Assembly: GCA_944390675.1 (NCBI GenBank)
Contig: CALXQR010000008.1
Location: 19,661-83,660, forward strand
Length of the DNA: 64,000 nucleotides
DNA from: an uncultured Burkholderiaceae bacterium
GTDB taxonomy: Bacteria > Pseudomonadota > Gammaproteobacteria > Burkholderiales > Burkholderiaceae_F
Direction of reading: 5' to 3'
Shown here one piece after another: positions 17,450-26,617 of this stretch (position 1 is its first letter; each line of letters begins with the position of its first letter). Under the pieces are notes generated by a model. That model had not been told where the DNA came from and did no database searches. It saw nothing but the letters and a program-made list of their open reading frames with translations. The translations under genes were made by a program, and so were the position numbers.

Positions 17450-18733
17450 CTAGGGTTTTAGCGCCAGCAGGGGCAAAACAAACACACCGTCCGGTCTTTG
17501 ATAAGCGGCGTTACTCATGCCGGTTAAAACAATGAGTTGTTTAGGAGCGCAATTTTTGGAATCTTGTTCAAATTTCTTTTTAATTTCTAAAAGATTGCGG
17601 GCAGCCTCATCAATTTGATTGGCCCCGAGCTTAATTTCAACAGCTGTCCAACTGCCGTCTGGGTGTGCGATAACGGCATCAATTTCATGGTTGGCGTAGT
17701 CCTGATAGTGGTAGAGCTTAGAGCCGAAGGACTGTGCATAGATTCGAAGATCACGCTCACAGAGTGCCTCAAACAAAAAGCCCAATGTCTGAAGGTCTCC
17801 CAGTAAATTATCTTCCGTCGCTCCCAGTAGACTGCAAGCCAAAGAAGGATCTGCGAAATGCAGTTTTTCTGCCTGTTTAACTCTGAGTGCGGATCGCAAC
17901 CCGGAGGCTGAGAATGGCTCAATGTTGTCGGTTAAGAAAAGGCGCTTAAAAAGGTACAGATATTCGTCCAACGTGTTGTGAGATAAGTGCACTCCGCTTT
18001 TTTCGTGAATATCCTTTAAGAGGCTTGCTTTGTTCGTAGTGGATGATTCGTGCCGAGCGAGCGACCGAAGCACGATCCACATTTTTTCTGTATCGCGTTT
18101 AACGCCGTCTGCCTTAACAGCGTTATTGTTAATAAGATCTTTGAGGTATTTGCCTGGTAATAAAAAGGACTCGTTATTTGCTAAGGATAAAGCTTTCGGC
18201 CATCCGCCTCGCAGTATCAGTCGGATAATTTTTCTTAAATCCACTTCGCCCGTCATCACCGGCGTCAAGCGACCTTCACAGACTTCTTTCAAAGAAATAA
18301 GACCGGAAGAGTCGCCCGATTCAAAAAGCGACATCGGACGCATGCGCAGTCTGGCAATTCGTCCTGCGCCGCTATGTAAGACTCCTTTGTGATTGGGGGT
18401 GGCAGAGCCAGTAAGCAAAAATTGCCCTTTGACAGGATTATGATCGACGCTTGCTCGGACTGCATCCCAATGGGATGGCACCTCTTGCCACTCATCGATT
18501 AATCGAGGTTGAGGGCCAGCTAAAACAGTTGCTGGTGAGATTTGAGCCAACTGGCGGTTCTGAAAATTTCCTGTTGGATCACCTAACAGCACATAGCTAT
18601 TGGTATGGCGCATAGAAGTTCTGGTTTTTCCACACCACTTTATGCCTTCGATGCAGACTGCACCGAAAGTATCTAAATAACGCTTAATTTCAGGATCAAT
18701 AATTCTGGTTTTGTATTTGTTGTCATCAATCAT
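17450..18733 (-). CDS. AAA_14 / DUF4143 ATPase
   Basis: 427 residues. An N-terminal AAA domain of the AAA_14 type has a Walker A variant GIKWCGKTRT near residue 30 (families usually show GPRQVGKT-T), Walker B LIDEWQEV, and the sensor-like FLLTGSATP. The C-terminal half is DUF4143, with the nuclease-fold-like signature EIDAVIAHPDGSWTAVEIKLG (E...D...ExK). These proteins are common and poorly understood; toxin or mobile-element links have been suggested. Not in an operon. Upstream lies a palindrome array shared with the divergent alaX gene. Confidence 0.85.
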   Translation of the reverse strand: MIDDNKYKTRIIDPEIKRYLDTFGAVCIEGIKWCGKTRTSMRHTNSYVLLGDPTGNFQNRQLAQISPATVLAGPQPRLIDEWQEVPSHWDAVRASVDHNPVKGQFLLTGSATPNHKGVLHSGAGRIARLRMRPMSLFESGDSSGLISLKEVCEGRLTPVMTGEVDLRKIIRLILRGGWPKALSLANNESFLLPGKYLKDLINNNAVKADGVKRDTEKMWIVLRSLARHESSTTNKASLLKDIHEKSGVHLSHNTLDEYLYLFKRLFLTDNIEPFSASGLRSALRVKQAEKLHFADPSLACSLLGATEDNLLGDLQTLGFLFEALCERDLRIYAQSFGSKLYHYQDYANHEIDAVIAHPDGSWTAVEIKLGANQIDEAARNLLEIKKKFEQDSKNCAPKQLIVLTGMSNAAYQRPDGVFVLPLLALKP

Positions 18734-18868
18734 TTGAATTTTATATTGACTTAAATTATCAATTTATATTGACCTATATTTTATTATTTTACTGACAGAA
18801 ATTTTAAATCAGAATTTTTAATTTTAAATAACCCATTTTATTGCCTAACGTGTTGATAAAGCAGAAAA

Positions 18869-18987
18869 TTATCAAATAGACTGAAGAAGACAAAACCAAA
18901 GTTGTTCAATGCACTGAACAAAAAGTCCCTAAATTTGTTCAGTACGTTGAACAAAAATGCACCAAAATTGTTCAGTAGACTGAACAA
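18869..18987. repeat. Array of four palindromes with an exact 33-bp period
   Basis: Three 20-bp palindromes of the form TTGTTCA-N6-TGAACAA start at 18902, 18935 and 18968, exactly 33 bp apart. A degenerate fourth copy, 15 of 20 bases identical to the last one, starts in phase at 18869. The 13-bp spacers are AT-rich and unrelated. The array ends 32 bp before the alaX start and lies about 135-170 bp upstream of the DUF4143 ATPase start. It looks like a cooperative operator for a dimeric regulator. Confidence 0.8.
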
Positions 18988-19019
18988 AATACCGAATTTA
19001 TTTTTGTGTTGGAACAGTT

Positions 19020-19664
19020 ATGAGCGTGAAAAAGCTTTTTTGGGTGAATCCTTACCAAACTGAATTACAAACCAAGGTGAGTTCTGTCGATGGAAACAAA
19101 GTCACCCTGGAAGACACTATCTTTTTTGCTTTTTCCGGCGGTCAGGAATCAGATCGCGGCAGCATTGGCGGATACGAGGTATTGGAAGCCAAAAAGGTTG
19201 GTAAAGAGATTTCTTATACCTTGCCGGATGAGCATACGTTGAAAGCGGGAGATACGGTCGACGTTGTCATTGATGAAGAAACTCGCCTCAACCTGATGAA
19301 GCTTCATTTTGCGGCGGAACTGGTTCTGGTCATTGTGACGGAAAATTATGGACACCCGGAAAAAACTGGAGCGCATATTTCTCCGGATAAAGCTCGGGTT
19401 GATTTTGCTTGGGAAGGTTCAATTGCTCCGATTCTGCCTGAGGTCGGTGCGCGTCTTAATCAGATTATTCAAGAGAATCTTCCGATCACCAGCGCATTCG
19501 AAAATGAAATAGAGGAACGGCGGTATTGGGAAATCGAAGGATTAGCTAAAGTTCCTTGCGGCGGCACGCATCCCAGGGAAACGGGAGAACTTGGAAAAAT
19601 GCGACTTAAAAGAAAAAATATCGGTAAAGGACAGGAGCGAATTGAAATTACGTTTGATAAATAA
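19020..19664 (+). CDS. Alanyl-tRNA editing protein (AlaX-like)
   Basis: 214 residues. AlaX proteins hydrolyse Ser or Gly mischarged onto tRNA-Ala and resemble the editing domain of AlaRS. The second zinc motif CGGTH is intact (Cys180, His184). The first, normally HxxxH, reads H-F-A-A-E (His96, Glu100), so Glu replaces the second histidine. SGGQESDRG near residue 39 is the conserved GG(Q) motif. The start is the ATG at 19020 behind a weak GGAAC. The palindrome array lies immediately upstream and probably regulates it. Confidence 0.85.
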   Translation: MSVKKLFWVNPYQTELQTKVSSVDGNKVTLEDTIFFAFSGGQESDRGSIGGYEVLEAKKVGKEISYTLPDEHTLKAGDTVDVVIDEETRLNLMKLHFAAELVLVIVTENYGHPEKTGAHISPDKARVDFAWEGSIAPILPEVGARLNQIIQENLPITSAFENEIEERRYWEIEGLAKVPCGGTHPRETGELGKMRLKRKNIGKGQERIEITFDK

Positions 19665-19773
19665 AGTTGGCATGGCCTTAACCGATTAAATGGAAACAAA
19701 CTTTTAGCTTCTCTTGAGCAAAAGAGAGAAAAATCGCACAATACGTTCTAATTAATTGAAGCGGAGTCTGAAA

Positions 19774-20844
19774 GTGAATCAAAAAGAATCGGTGTTAAAA
19801 GTACTCTCTGGCATCGTCGATCCCTGGATGAAGGCCGATTATCTTTCCACGCGCATGGCAAAGGTTGCCGATGACGGCTCAAGCGTCACGATTGAGTTGG
19901 GCTACCCCGCAAAAAGCGTTGCCGAAGGCATTCAAAAGACCATTGATGAAGCGATGTGCAAAGCCGGCCTCACTGTCAAAGTTGAAGTCGTTCAAAAAAT
20001 CATCGCGCACGCTGTGCAGCGCACGCTCAAAGTTCTGCCTAATGTAAAAAACATCATCGCGGTCTCAAGCGGCAAGGGCGGCGTAGGTAAAAGCACCGTG
20101 GCCGCTAATTTAGCTTTGTCGCTTAAAGCCGAAGGCGCAAAAGTGGGTGTGTTGGACGCTGATATTTATGGACCAAGCCAGCCCATGATGCTGGGTGCCT
20201 TAGGGCGTCCCATGACAAATGACGGCACCAACATGAATCCGATTGAGTCTTTGGGCCTTGAAATCAACTCCATTGGTTTTCTCATTGATCCCGATGAACC
20301 TATGATTTGGCGCGGACCTTTGGTTGCCCAAGCCTTAACGCAGCTTTTGACGCAAACAAATTGGCACGACCTTGATTACTTAGTGATTGATATGCCCCCG
20401 GGTACGGGTGACATTCAGTTGACGCTTTCTCAAACGGTGCCCGTGACGGGAGCTGTGATTGTGACTACACCTCAGGATATTGCGCTATTGGATGCTAAGA
20501 AAGGCCTGCGCATGTTCCAAAAGGTGAATGTTCCCATTTTGGGCGTAGTGGAAAATATGTCCGTTTACGAATGCCCGCAGTGCGGACACGTAGAGCATAT
20601 TTTTGGTGAAGGGGGAGCAAAGCGCATCAGTGAGACCTATCACGTGGACATGTTGGGGCAGCTTCCGTTAGACGCGAAAATCCGAGAAGAAGCCGACTCG
20701 GGTGCCCCCACGGTGATTTCGTCGCCTGACTCACTTGCTGCCCGAATTTATCGGGAAATTGCGCTTAAGGCTTCCGCGGCAGTGGCAAAGACTGCCAAAG
20801 ACATGTCGCTTAAGATGCCCTCTGTTCGTGTGGAGAATAACTGA
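19774..20844 (+). CDS. mrp: Mrp/ApbC iron-sulfur cluster carrier
   Basis: 356 residues from the GTG at 19774, placed by a GGAG 7 bases upstream. A P-loop ATPase that carries and delivers Fe-S clusters in the cytosol. An N-terminal MIP18-like domain (about residues 1-80) precedes the deviant Walker A SGKGGVGKS (99-107). DADIYGPSQP and DMPPGTGD are family motifs, and the cluster-binding CPQC pair stands near residue 265. The stop overlaps the next start (ATGA), indicating translational coupling with the YheT-like hydrolase. Confidence 0.95.
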   Translation: MNQKESVLKVLSGIVDPWMKADYLSTRMAKVADDGSSVTIELGYPAKSVAEGIQKTIDEAMCKAGLTVKVEVVQKIIAHAVQRTLKVLPNVKNIIAVSSGKGGVGKSTVAANLALSLKAEGAKVGVLDADIYGPSQPMMLGALGRPMTNDGTNMNPIESLGLEINSIGFLIDPDEPMIWRGPLVAQALTQLLTQTNWHDLDYLVIDMPPGTGDIQLTLSQTVPVTGAVIVTTPQDIALLDAKKGLRMFQKVNVPILGVVENMSVYECPQCGHVEHIFGEGGAKRISETYHVDMLGQLPLDAKIREEADSGAPTVISSPDSLAARIYREIALKASAAVAKTAKDMSLKMPSVRVENN

Positions 20845-21830
20845 TGCCATGGGTTAAGCCCGATTATGTCGCCCCTCGATGGCTCTCCGGCGCTCAGATT
20901 CAGACGATCTTTGCGGCGAAGGTTTGTAAAAAGCCGTCGGTCAAATATCGGCGAGAGCGTTGGGAGACGTGGGACGATGACTTTATCGATGTCGATTGGG
21001 CAACGCCTGAAGCGGCCGATCCTGAAACGCCCGTTATTGTGAATTTCCACGGTCTGGAAGGTAGCTCTAAGAGCCACTATGCCTTGGCGCTCATGCACGA
21101 GACCGTGAAAAGAGGGTGGCGAGGGTGTGTCCCGATGTTTAGAAGCTGCTCGGGGGAACTCAATCGTCAGATTAAAACCTACCACGCAGGCGACATCGAT
21201 CAGGTGCAGTGGATTTTGGAGACGGTGAAAGCTCGTTATCCGAAAGCCCCTTTGTACGCCGTTGGCGTGTCTTTGAGCGGCAATCAGCTGGCGCTTTTTT
21301 GCGGCAAAAGAGCGAAAACCGCGAAAAATCTTCTGACGGCAGCGGCTTGTGTCGCGGCGCCCGTGGATTTGGTCGCAGGCAGCAATCTCCTTCGTTTCGG
21401 TTTCAACCGCCTTTACTCCAAAATGTTTTTGGACACCTTGATCCCGAAGGTGATTAAAAAGTGCGAAATGATTCCGGAGATGCGAAAGCTTGTCGATGAA
21501 GAAGCGATCAAGAAGTGCAAAAATTTTTACGACTTTGACTCGCTCTACACAGCCCCTGTCCATGGATTCAAAAGCGCGATGGATTACTGGACAAGGGCAT
21601 CGGCTAAACCGTGGCTCAAGTTTGTTGAAGTGCCTCTGTTATTGATGAATGCTAAAAACGATCCGTTTTTGCCGCCTTGGGCGCTCCCCACAATTAATGA
21701 TGTTTCTGACAATGTGTGGCTTGATCAGCCTGAAGAGGGCGGCCACGTTGGTTTCCCAACGGGAAATCCTCCGGGGAAAATTGACTATCTGCCCAATCGC
21801 ATTTTCCGGTTTTTCTTGGAAAGACGATAA
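20844..21830 (+). CDS. YheT-family alpha/beta hydrolase
   Basis: 328 residues, the usual size for this family (AB hydrolase-4 / EMB8 type, E. coli YheT). The N-terminus PRWLSGAQIQTIF is the family hallmark (hole for the oxyanion in NFHGLEGSS). The nucleophile elbow is GVSLSGNQ and a catalytic acid stands in NAKNDPFLP, with histidine in GGHVGF. Physiological substrate unknown; esterase or lipase activity is expected. Coupled to mrp by a 4-bp overlap. Confidence 0.88.
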   Translation: MPWVKPDYVAPRWLSGAQIQTIFAAKVCKKPSVKYRRERWETWDDDFIDVDWATPEAADPETPVIVNFHGLEGSSKSHYALALMHETVKRGWRGCVPMFRSCSGELNRQIKTYHAGDIDQVQWILETVKARYPKAPLYAVGVSLSGNQLALFCGKRAKTAKNLLTAAACVAAPVDLVAGSNLLRFGFNRLYSKMFLDTLIPKVIKKCEMIPEMRKLVDEEAIKKCKNFYDFDSLYTAPVHGFKSAMDYWTRASAKPWLKFVEVPLLLMNAKNDPFLPPWALPTINDVSDNVWLDQPEEGGHVGFPTGNPPGKIDYLPNRIFRFFLERR

Positions 21831-21907
21831 GTTGCGTGATTGTCCGAGTTTTGGCTTTAGTTGAAAAATGCTATAGTCAATCTGCTGTTTTTGAAGGAAT
21901 TTTAAAA

Positions 21908-22960
21908 ATGAAAGCACGACTTTCTTTGACATTGGGTTTGGTGTTGGCGGCTTTTTCGGCAACGGCTATGAGCGCTCAGGCGGGCTTTTGCGGAGTAAGA
22001 GCCGCTGGCGTGGAATTTGTGATTGACGCATCCTCCTCGATGGGTGAAGCTTTCACAATGCCCCAATATGTCAATAGCAAAGAAGACGCGGCGCTTCGGG
22101 GTGAAAAGGGAACGAAACTCGATTTCGCTAAGCGTTTTGTGGAGTTGGCTTCAGAAAAAATTGCCTCCGACACAACAATGACGACGGGTGTGGCGACACT
22201 TATGCCTGCTGCAAATGTTTTAAAGACGCAAAAGCGCACGGGTAAAGATTTTGCCTTGTCAGTGAAGGACCTGAAGCTCATCGCGTCAGACGCAACGCTC
22301 AACCACTTTGATAAGAAAGCACTGGATTTCTTCGCGAAGAAACGTCAGGAACCCACCACGCTTTTCCTCATCACTGACGGTGATATCGATAAAGGATCGC
22401 ATGATGCGGTGAAGGTTCTGCAGACCTTCTATCAAAATAATCCCAAGAGCTGTGTGCATGTGATCTCGCTTGCGCAAAACGATACTGAAGCCGAAATGAT
22501 TAATCGACTTCGCAAAGCCGGTGTTTGCTCCACAATGGTGACCGTGGCCGATATGATCGCCGATCGTCAGAAATTCAACACCATGGTGGAGGAAAACGTT
22601 TACCGTGATTGTGCTTCCAAAGAAGATTTGGAAGTCTCGGGCATTCCTTTTGTGAAAAAGTCCAATCAATTGGATAAAAAGGGGTTTGATGCGGCTGACA
22701 AAATGTTGGATGTTATCGCTCAGCGCCCGAAAGACGAAACAATGCTCATTTTGGGTTGGACCGATACCGAAGGGGATGCGGCTTATAACAAGCGTTTAGG
22801 TCTGCAGCGTGCTAAGGCCGTTAAAGAATATCTGATGACTAAAGGCGTTGAAGATCACCGTATGGCGGTGATGGGTGCCGGGGAATCCGATAAGTACGAC
22901 AACTCGACGGAAGCGGGCAGAAAGCTCAATCGTCGGGTGGATATTATCTTTGGCCAATAG
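21908..22960 (+). CDS. Secreted von Willebrand factor A - OmpA domain protein
   Basis: 350 residues from the ATG at 21908 (GAAGGAA upstream). Signal peptide 1-25 (SAQA). A von Willebrand type A domain follows, with the metal-ion-dependent adhesion motif DASSS at residues 40-44 and a TDGD element later. The C-terminal ~110 residues form an OmpA-like peptidoglycan-binding domain (LGWTDTEGDAAYNKRLGLQR, ending NRRVDIIF). Expected location: periplasm, bound to peptidoglycan and interacting with a partner through the vWA face. Single gene with its own terminator; partner unknown. Confidence 0.87.
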   Translation: MKARLSLTLGLVLAAFSATAMSAQAGFCGVRAAGVEFVIDASSSMGEAFTMPQYVNSKEDAALRGEKGTKLDFAKRFVELASEKIASDTTMTTGVATLMPAANVLKTQKRTGKDFALSVKDLKLIASDATLNHFDKKALDFFAKKRQEPTTLFLITDGDIDKGSHDAVKVLQTFYQNNPKSCVHVISLAQNDTEAEMINRLRKAGVCSTMVTVADMIADRQKFNTMVEENVYRDCASKEDLEVSGIPFVKKSNQLDKKGFDAADKMLDVIAQRPKDETMLILGWTDTEGDAAYNKRLGLQRAKAVKEYLMTKGVEDHRMAVMGAGESDKYDNSTEAGRKLNRRVDIIFGQ

Positions 22961-22985
22961 CCCGTCCATTTTTTCAACGAAAATC

Positions 22986-23022
22986 CGAGGGAGTCGCTTT
23001 TGGGCGCTTCCTCGTTTTTTTT
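22986..23022 (+). terminator. Terminator after the vWA-OmpA gene
   Basis: Stem CGAGGGAG / CTTCCTCG with one G-U pair, followed by eight T residues (23015-23022). Confidence 0.9.
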
Positions 23023-23210
23023 ATTGGCTACAAGTGCATTTAATTTGACTCACCCAAGCATCAATCTTCTAAAGCCTTTTATTTTGAAAAAGTATCGCAA
23101 ATAATAGTTTTTCTGAGGAGCGATTGGTCTATTATTTAATAGATTTTCTTCAGATTTCACATAAAATAGAGTTATTGATTTTGCAACATTTTTGCAAATT
23201 GGAGATCGTC

Positions 23211-24524
23211 ATGCTTCTTAAATTCAGTGCTGAAAACTTTAAAACCTTTAAGGATAAGTTTGTCTTTTCAATGGAAGCGGCGCCAAAACAAAAAGGGTTG
23301 GATGACAGTGTCTTTAAAAAACGAATTGCCTCCAAATGCTACAAGGGATTAAGCACGGCAGTTATTTATGGTCCGAACGCTGCCGGTAAAAGTAATTTAA
23401 TGCAGGCGCTTAGAGTCTTTGAGGCAATTATTCTCAGAGGAAATATCAAAAGCGCCCCTCAAATGACAACCGATTGGCCGGACGTTCGGTTGGAGCTGAT
23501 GCCTAACCGTATGTTGGAAAAAGCTCAACCGGTATCTTTCTGCATTAAGTTTATTGTTGAAGGGTTAGTGATTGAATACTCTCTTAGTCTGGATTTTGGG
23601 CTTTTTGGTGATGATGAGTATGAAAGAAAGGTTTTATCCGAAGCGCTCAAGGTTAATGAGAAAGTGATCTTTGAGCGCTCAGATTCATTGGAAATTAAAA
23701 ACTTGAGCACAATTGAGTCACTGCTTAATGACGAGACTTGGGATGGGGAAAAACTTGCGATTTTGACGTCTTTGGCGCAAAGAGGGTTAGAGAGCACGGA
23801 TTTATTTTTGGTTAATGGTTTTAAGGTCATTTTTTCTAAAAAACTGGTTCGGAAAATTGAAGATTGGTTCTTGGATCAATTAATTGTTATTCCGCGTCCG
23901 GACTTGTTTGAATTTAAGGGCATTAAAGCAAAGGCTTATGGGGTTAATGTCATAGATGTTTTTACGATGCTTGCCCAAAAAATGGGTACTGACGCCCAGC
24001 GACTTGGATACGTTTTTCAGGGCCCCAAAAAAGAAGTTTTGACTTCAGCGGTAAAAGTCGGAAATAAAGAGCAAGAGTACTTTGTTTCTTCTGAACTCTA
24101 TGAATCTCGTGGTACTTTGCGCATGATGAATTTATTTCCGATCTTTTTCTTGGCGCTTCAAAACGGCAGCACTGTTTTTCTCGATGATTCGGAATCTTGC
24201 ATTCACCCAATGGTGATGATGAACATCATCAAAATCTTTCACAATGATGAAATCAACGTCAATCACGCCCAATTAATTTTTAATACGCATAACCCGATTT
24301 TCTTAAATGCCAATCTTTTGCGCAGAGACGAGATCAAATTTGTGGAACGCGATAAAGAGACACATTTCAGTCATCATTATTCGTTGGCGGACTTTAAAAC
24401 ATCAGGTGCGAACGGCGTGCGCAAAGGTGAAGACTACTTGAAAAATTACTATGCTGGCAGTTATGGCGCAATCGATGAAGTGGATTTGTCTGACCTTTTT
24501 GGCAAGGTAATTTCGAAAAAATGA
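23211..24524 (+). CDS. AAA family ATPase, RloA/AbiLi-like, altered Walker B
   Basis: 437 residues from the ATG at 23211 (GGAG 7 bases upstream). SMC/RecF-type ATPase of the AAA_15/AAA_21 group; Walker A GPNAAGKS at 54-61. In the Walker B block the residues read VFLDDSESCIHP, with Asp where the family has the catalytic Glu (DE). The D-loop-like S and the C-terminal NTHNPIF switch are present. It is a paralogue of the next gene, with the same start and end pattern. No RloB-type partner follows directly; the next gene has its own promoter. Probably part of an abortive-infection-like defence set. Confidence 0.8.
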   Translation: MLLKFSAENFKTFKDKFVFSMEAAPKQKGLDDSVFKKRIASKCYKGLSTAVIYGPNAAGKSNLMQALRVFEAIILRGNIKSAPQMTTDWPDVRLELMPNRMLEKAQPVSFCIKFIVEGLVIEYSLSLDFGLFGDDEYERKVLSEALKVNEKVIFERSDSLEIKNLSTIESLLNDETWDGEKLAILTSLAQRGLESTDLFLVNGFKVIFSKKLVRKIEDWFLDQLIVIPRPDLFEFKGIKAKAYGVNVIDVFTMLAQKMGTDAQRLGYVFQGPKKEVLTSAVKVGNKEQEYFVSSELYESRGTLRMMNLFPIFFLALQNGSTVFLDDSESCIHPMVMMNIIKIFHNDEINVNHAQLIFNTHNPIFLNANLLRRDEIKFVERDKETHFSHHYSLADFKTSGANGVRKGEDYLKNYYAGSYGAIDEVDLSDLFGKVISKK

Positions 24525-24569
24525 AGTCCAACTAAGAATATGCTATGCAATGGCAATTTCAGCCAAATA

Positions 24570-24598
24570 TTGTCAAGCAAATGCAATTAATATAGAAT
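24570..24598 (+). promoter_or_regulatory. Candidate promoter of the second ATPase-RloB unit
   Basis: TTGTCA (24570-24575), a 17-bp spacer and TAGAAT (24593-24598) lie in the 129-bp gap between the ATPase genes, giving a sigma-70-like layout. Confidence 0.45.
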
Positions 24599-24653
24599 CT
24601 AATTTCGATTTCTGAAGATTTTCTTCGCAAAACGAATTCTTATTGAGGAAATT

Positions 24654-25940
24654 ATGTTACTGGAATTTCGTGTTTCGAACTATCGAAGTTTTCGTGATGA
24701 GCAAACTTTCTCAATGTTGGCTTATCCCAGACATGAAGAAGGTCTTAATACTCATGCGTTTGCGACTGGTGTGGAAAATATTCCTCCGGTGTTAAAAACA
24801 GCGGCAATTTATGGGGCAAATGCAAGCGGTAAATCCAATTTGCTTAAAGCAATTCAATACATGAGAAGTTTCGTTATTCAAACCGTTACGAATCCTTCTC
24901 CGGTTCTGAATGCAGCTTTCAGTCCGTTTTTGTTTGATGACGACTCTGTTAATAAGCCTTCATCTTTTGAGATCAGCATTTTGCTCAATAGTGTTCGCTA
25001 CCAGTATGGGTTTAGTATTCTGAAGGGACGTGTGCTTGAAGAATACCTTTTGGCCTATCCGCAAAAGGTTGCGCAAACTTGGTTTAGTCGTACGTGGAAT
25101 TCTCAAACTGAGCAGTATGAATACAGCTACAGCACGTTTTTTAAGGGTAGTAAAAAAACGTGGGAGAAGATGACTAGAGATACTGCGCTCTATCTAAGCA
25201 CTGCAGTTGCATTGAATAACATCCAGCTTAAACCTATCTATGATTGGTTTAAAGACCAGTTGGTTGTTATTAACGATTTGGAACGTCTTAATCAAAATTT
25301 CACGGTTAATCAGATTAAGGTCGGTAAAGCAAAAGACGAAATCATTAATCTTTTGCAGTCAGCGGATTTCTCAATTGATGACGTCCATTTGTTGACTAAG
25401 AAAGTACCTGGCAAAAACATCACATTTAATGGGGATGATCAGGTACAAGTCACAGATCAAGAATTGGAACAAGACTTTGTGTCATTGGGCCACCAAACAG
25501 ATTCCGGAGTGCGCTTCTTGAATTTTGATCAGGAATCGTTAGGAACACAAAAGTTCTTCTTCTTAGCTGGTCCGATTATTGATATCTTGACTAAGCAGGT
25601 CACGATTTTGTTTGATGAGCTTGATAGCAGCTTGCACCCTAAATTAGTAGAAAAATTGATTCAGGCTTTTGAAACCTTTCCCAACCAAAAGGAAGGCTCT
25701 CAACTGATTTTTACGACACATTGTGATGGGTTACTTGAAAACCAAACTTCCTCTCCTAAGCAAATCCCATTATTACGTCGTGATCAGGTTTGGTTTATTT
25801 CAAAAAGCTCTTCACAATTTTCGAAAGTGTATTCGTTACTTGACTTTAAAGTCAGAAAAAATGAGTCTGTTAGAGAAGGCTATCGAAAAGGAAGATTTGA
25901 TGCTATTCCGTTGATTGATCAGTTGTTTAAAGCAGAGTAA
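24654..25940 (+). CDS. AAA family ATPase, RloA/AbiLi-like
   Basis: 428 residues; TGAGGAAATT precedes the ATG. Walker A GANASGKS (54-61), Walker B TILFDELDSSLHP with the standard DE pair, followed by TTHCDGL as sensor or switch. The family pairs with RloB-type proteins in AbiL/RloAB phage-defence systems, and here an RloB gene starts 4 bp after the stop. The ATPase probably senses infection and licenses the RloB effector; this is an inference from the family, not from the sequence alone. Confidence 0.85.
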   Translation: MLLEFRVSNYRSFRDEQTFSMLAYPRHEEGLNTHAFATGVENIPPVLKTAAIYGANASGKSNLLKAIQYMRSFVIQTVTNPSPVLNAAFSPFLFDDDSVNKPSSFEISILLNSVRYQYGFSILKGRVLEEYLLAYPQKVAQTWFSRTWNSQTEQYEYSYSTFFKGSKKTWEKMTRDTALYLSTAVALNNIQLKPIYDWFKDQLVVINDLERLNQNFTVNQIKVGKAKDEIINLLQSADFSIDDVHLLTKKVPGKNITFNGDDQVQVTDQELEQDFVSLGHQTDSGVRFLNFDQESLGTQKFFFLAGPIIDILTKQVTILFDELDSSLHPKLVEKLIQAFETFPNQKEGSQLIFTTHCDGLLENQTSSPKQIPLLRRDQVWFISKSSSQFSKVYSLLDFKVRKNESVREGYRKGRFDAIPLIDQLFKAE

Positions 25941-25944
25941 GTCT

Positions 25945-26607
25945 ATGCCAAAAAGGAGACAGCATTCTTTAAATAGGCGCAACGCGGGAAAACGACCGAC
26001 TCGTGATCGCATTCTGATCATTACTGAAGGGGAAACGGAGAGCAAATATTTTGATGCGCTCCGACGGCACTGCCGTATATCTACAGTTGAATGTATGGTG
26101 ATGCCTTCAGGGAAAGGAACCTCTCCGAAAAATATTGTCGATTATGCAGAATCATTGATTTTGAATGGTTTTATGAACAATCAAAAGCTTCTTTTTCCTT
26201 CAAAGTCATTTGAAAAAGTTTTTGTTGTATTTGACGAAGACAACGATCCCTCAGCACGGCTTGTTGCACTCAATAGAGTAAAGGAGTTGTCTGGGAAATA
26301 CAGAACTCAAGAGAGGCGGCCGATTGAATTTATTACGGTGGATTCTGTTCCAAATTTTGAACTTTGGTTCCTCTTGCATTATGAATGTTTACATCCTCAA
26401 AAAATGCTTCCCGCAGATTCGATTGCTCGTTTGAAACAGCATGTTCCGGATTACGTTAAGCCAATGCCGAAGATGTTTGACAGAACAAAGGGAAAAGTCG
26501 AATTTGCCTGCAATCAAGCTGAAAAATTGCTTGACCATAAAGATAGGCAAGAAGGGGATATCTGTACGAATGTCCATTCGATTGTGAAATTATTACTTCC
26601 CTTCTGA
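25945..26607 (+). CDS. RloB-family protein, probable effector partner
   Basis: 220 residues from the ATG at 25945. RloB-like proteins have a TOPRIM-like core: ILIITEGETESKYF (acidic E after the first strand) and VFDEDNDPS (D-x-D) are visible, and the N-terminus is basic. Found as the second gene of RloAB/AbiL abortive-infection pairs. Its start lies 4 bp after the ATPase stop, indicating co-translation. It is convergent with the GIY-YIG gene 10 bp away. Confidence 0.8.
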   Translation: MPKRRQHSLNRRNAGKRPTRDRILIITEGETESKYFDALRRHCRISTVECMVMPSGKGTSPKNIVDYAESLILNGFMNNQKLLFPSKSFEKVFVVFDEDNDPSARLVALNRVKELSGKYRTQERRPIEFITVDSVPNFELWFLLHYECLHPQKMLPADSIARLKQHVPDYVKPMPKMFDRTKGKVEFACNQAEKLLDHKDRQEGDICTNVHSIVKLLLPF

Positions 26608-26617
26608 GGCGATTGAA

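Noticed and set aside
18902..18987. The palindrome array as a small CRISPR
   Set aside because: The units are 20-bp palindromes with 13-bp spacers, too short on both counts, and no cas gene is near. An operator array fits better.
20748..21563. 271-codon open frame antisense to the YheT-like gene
   Set aside because: Covers the mrp/hydrolase junction on the other strand; no family features.
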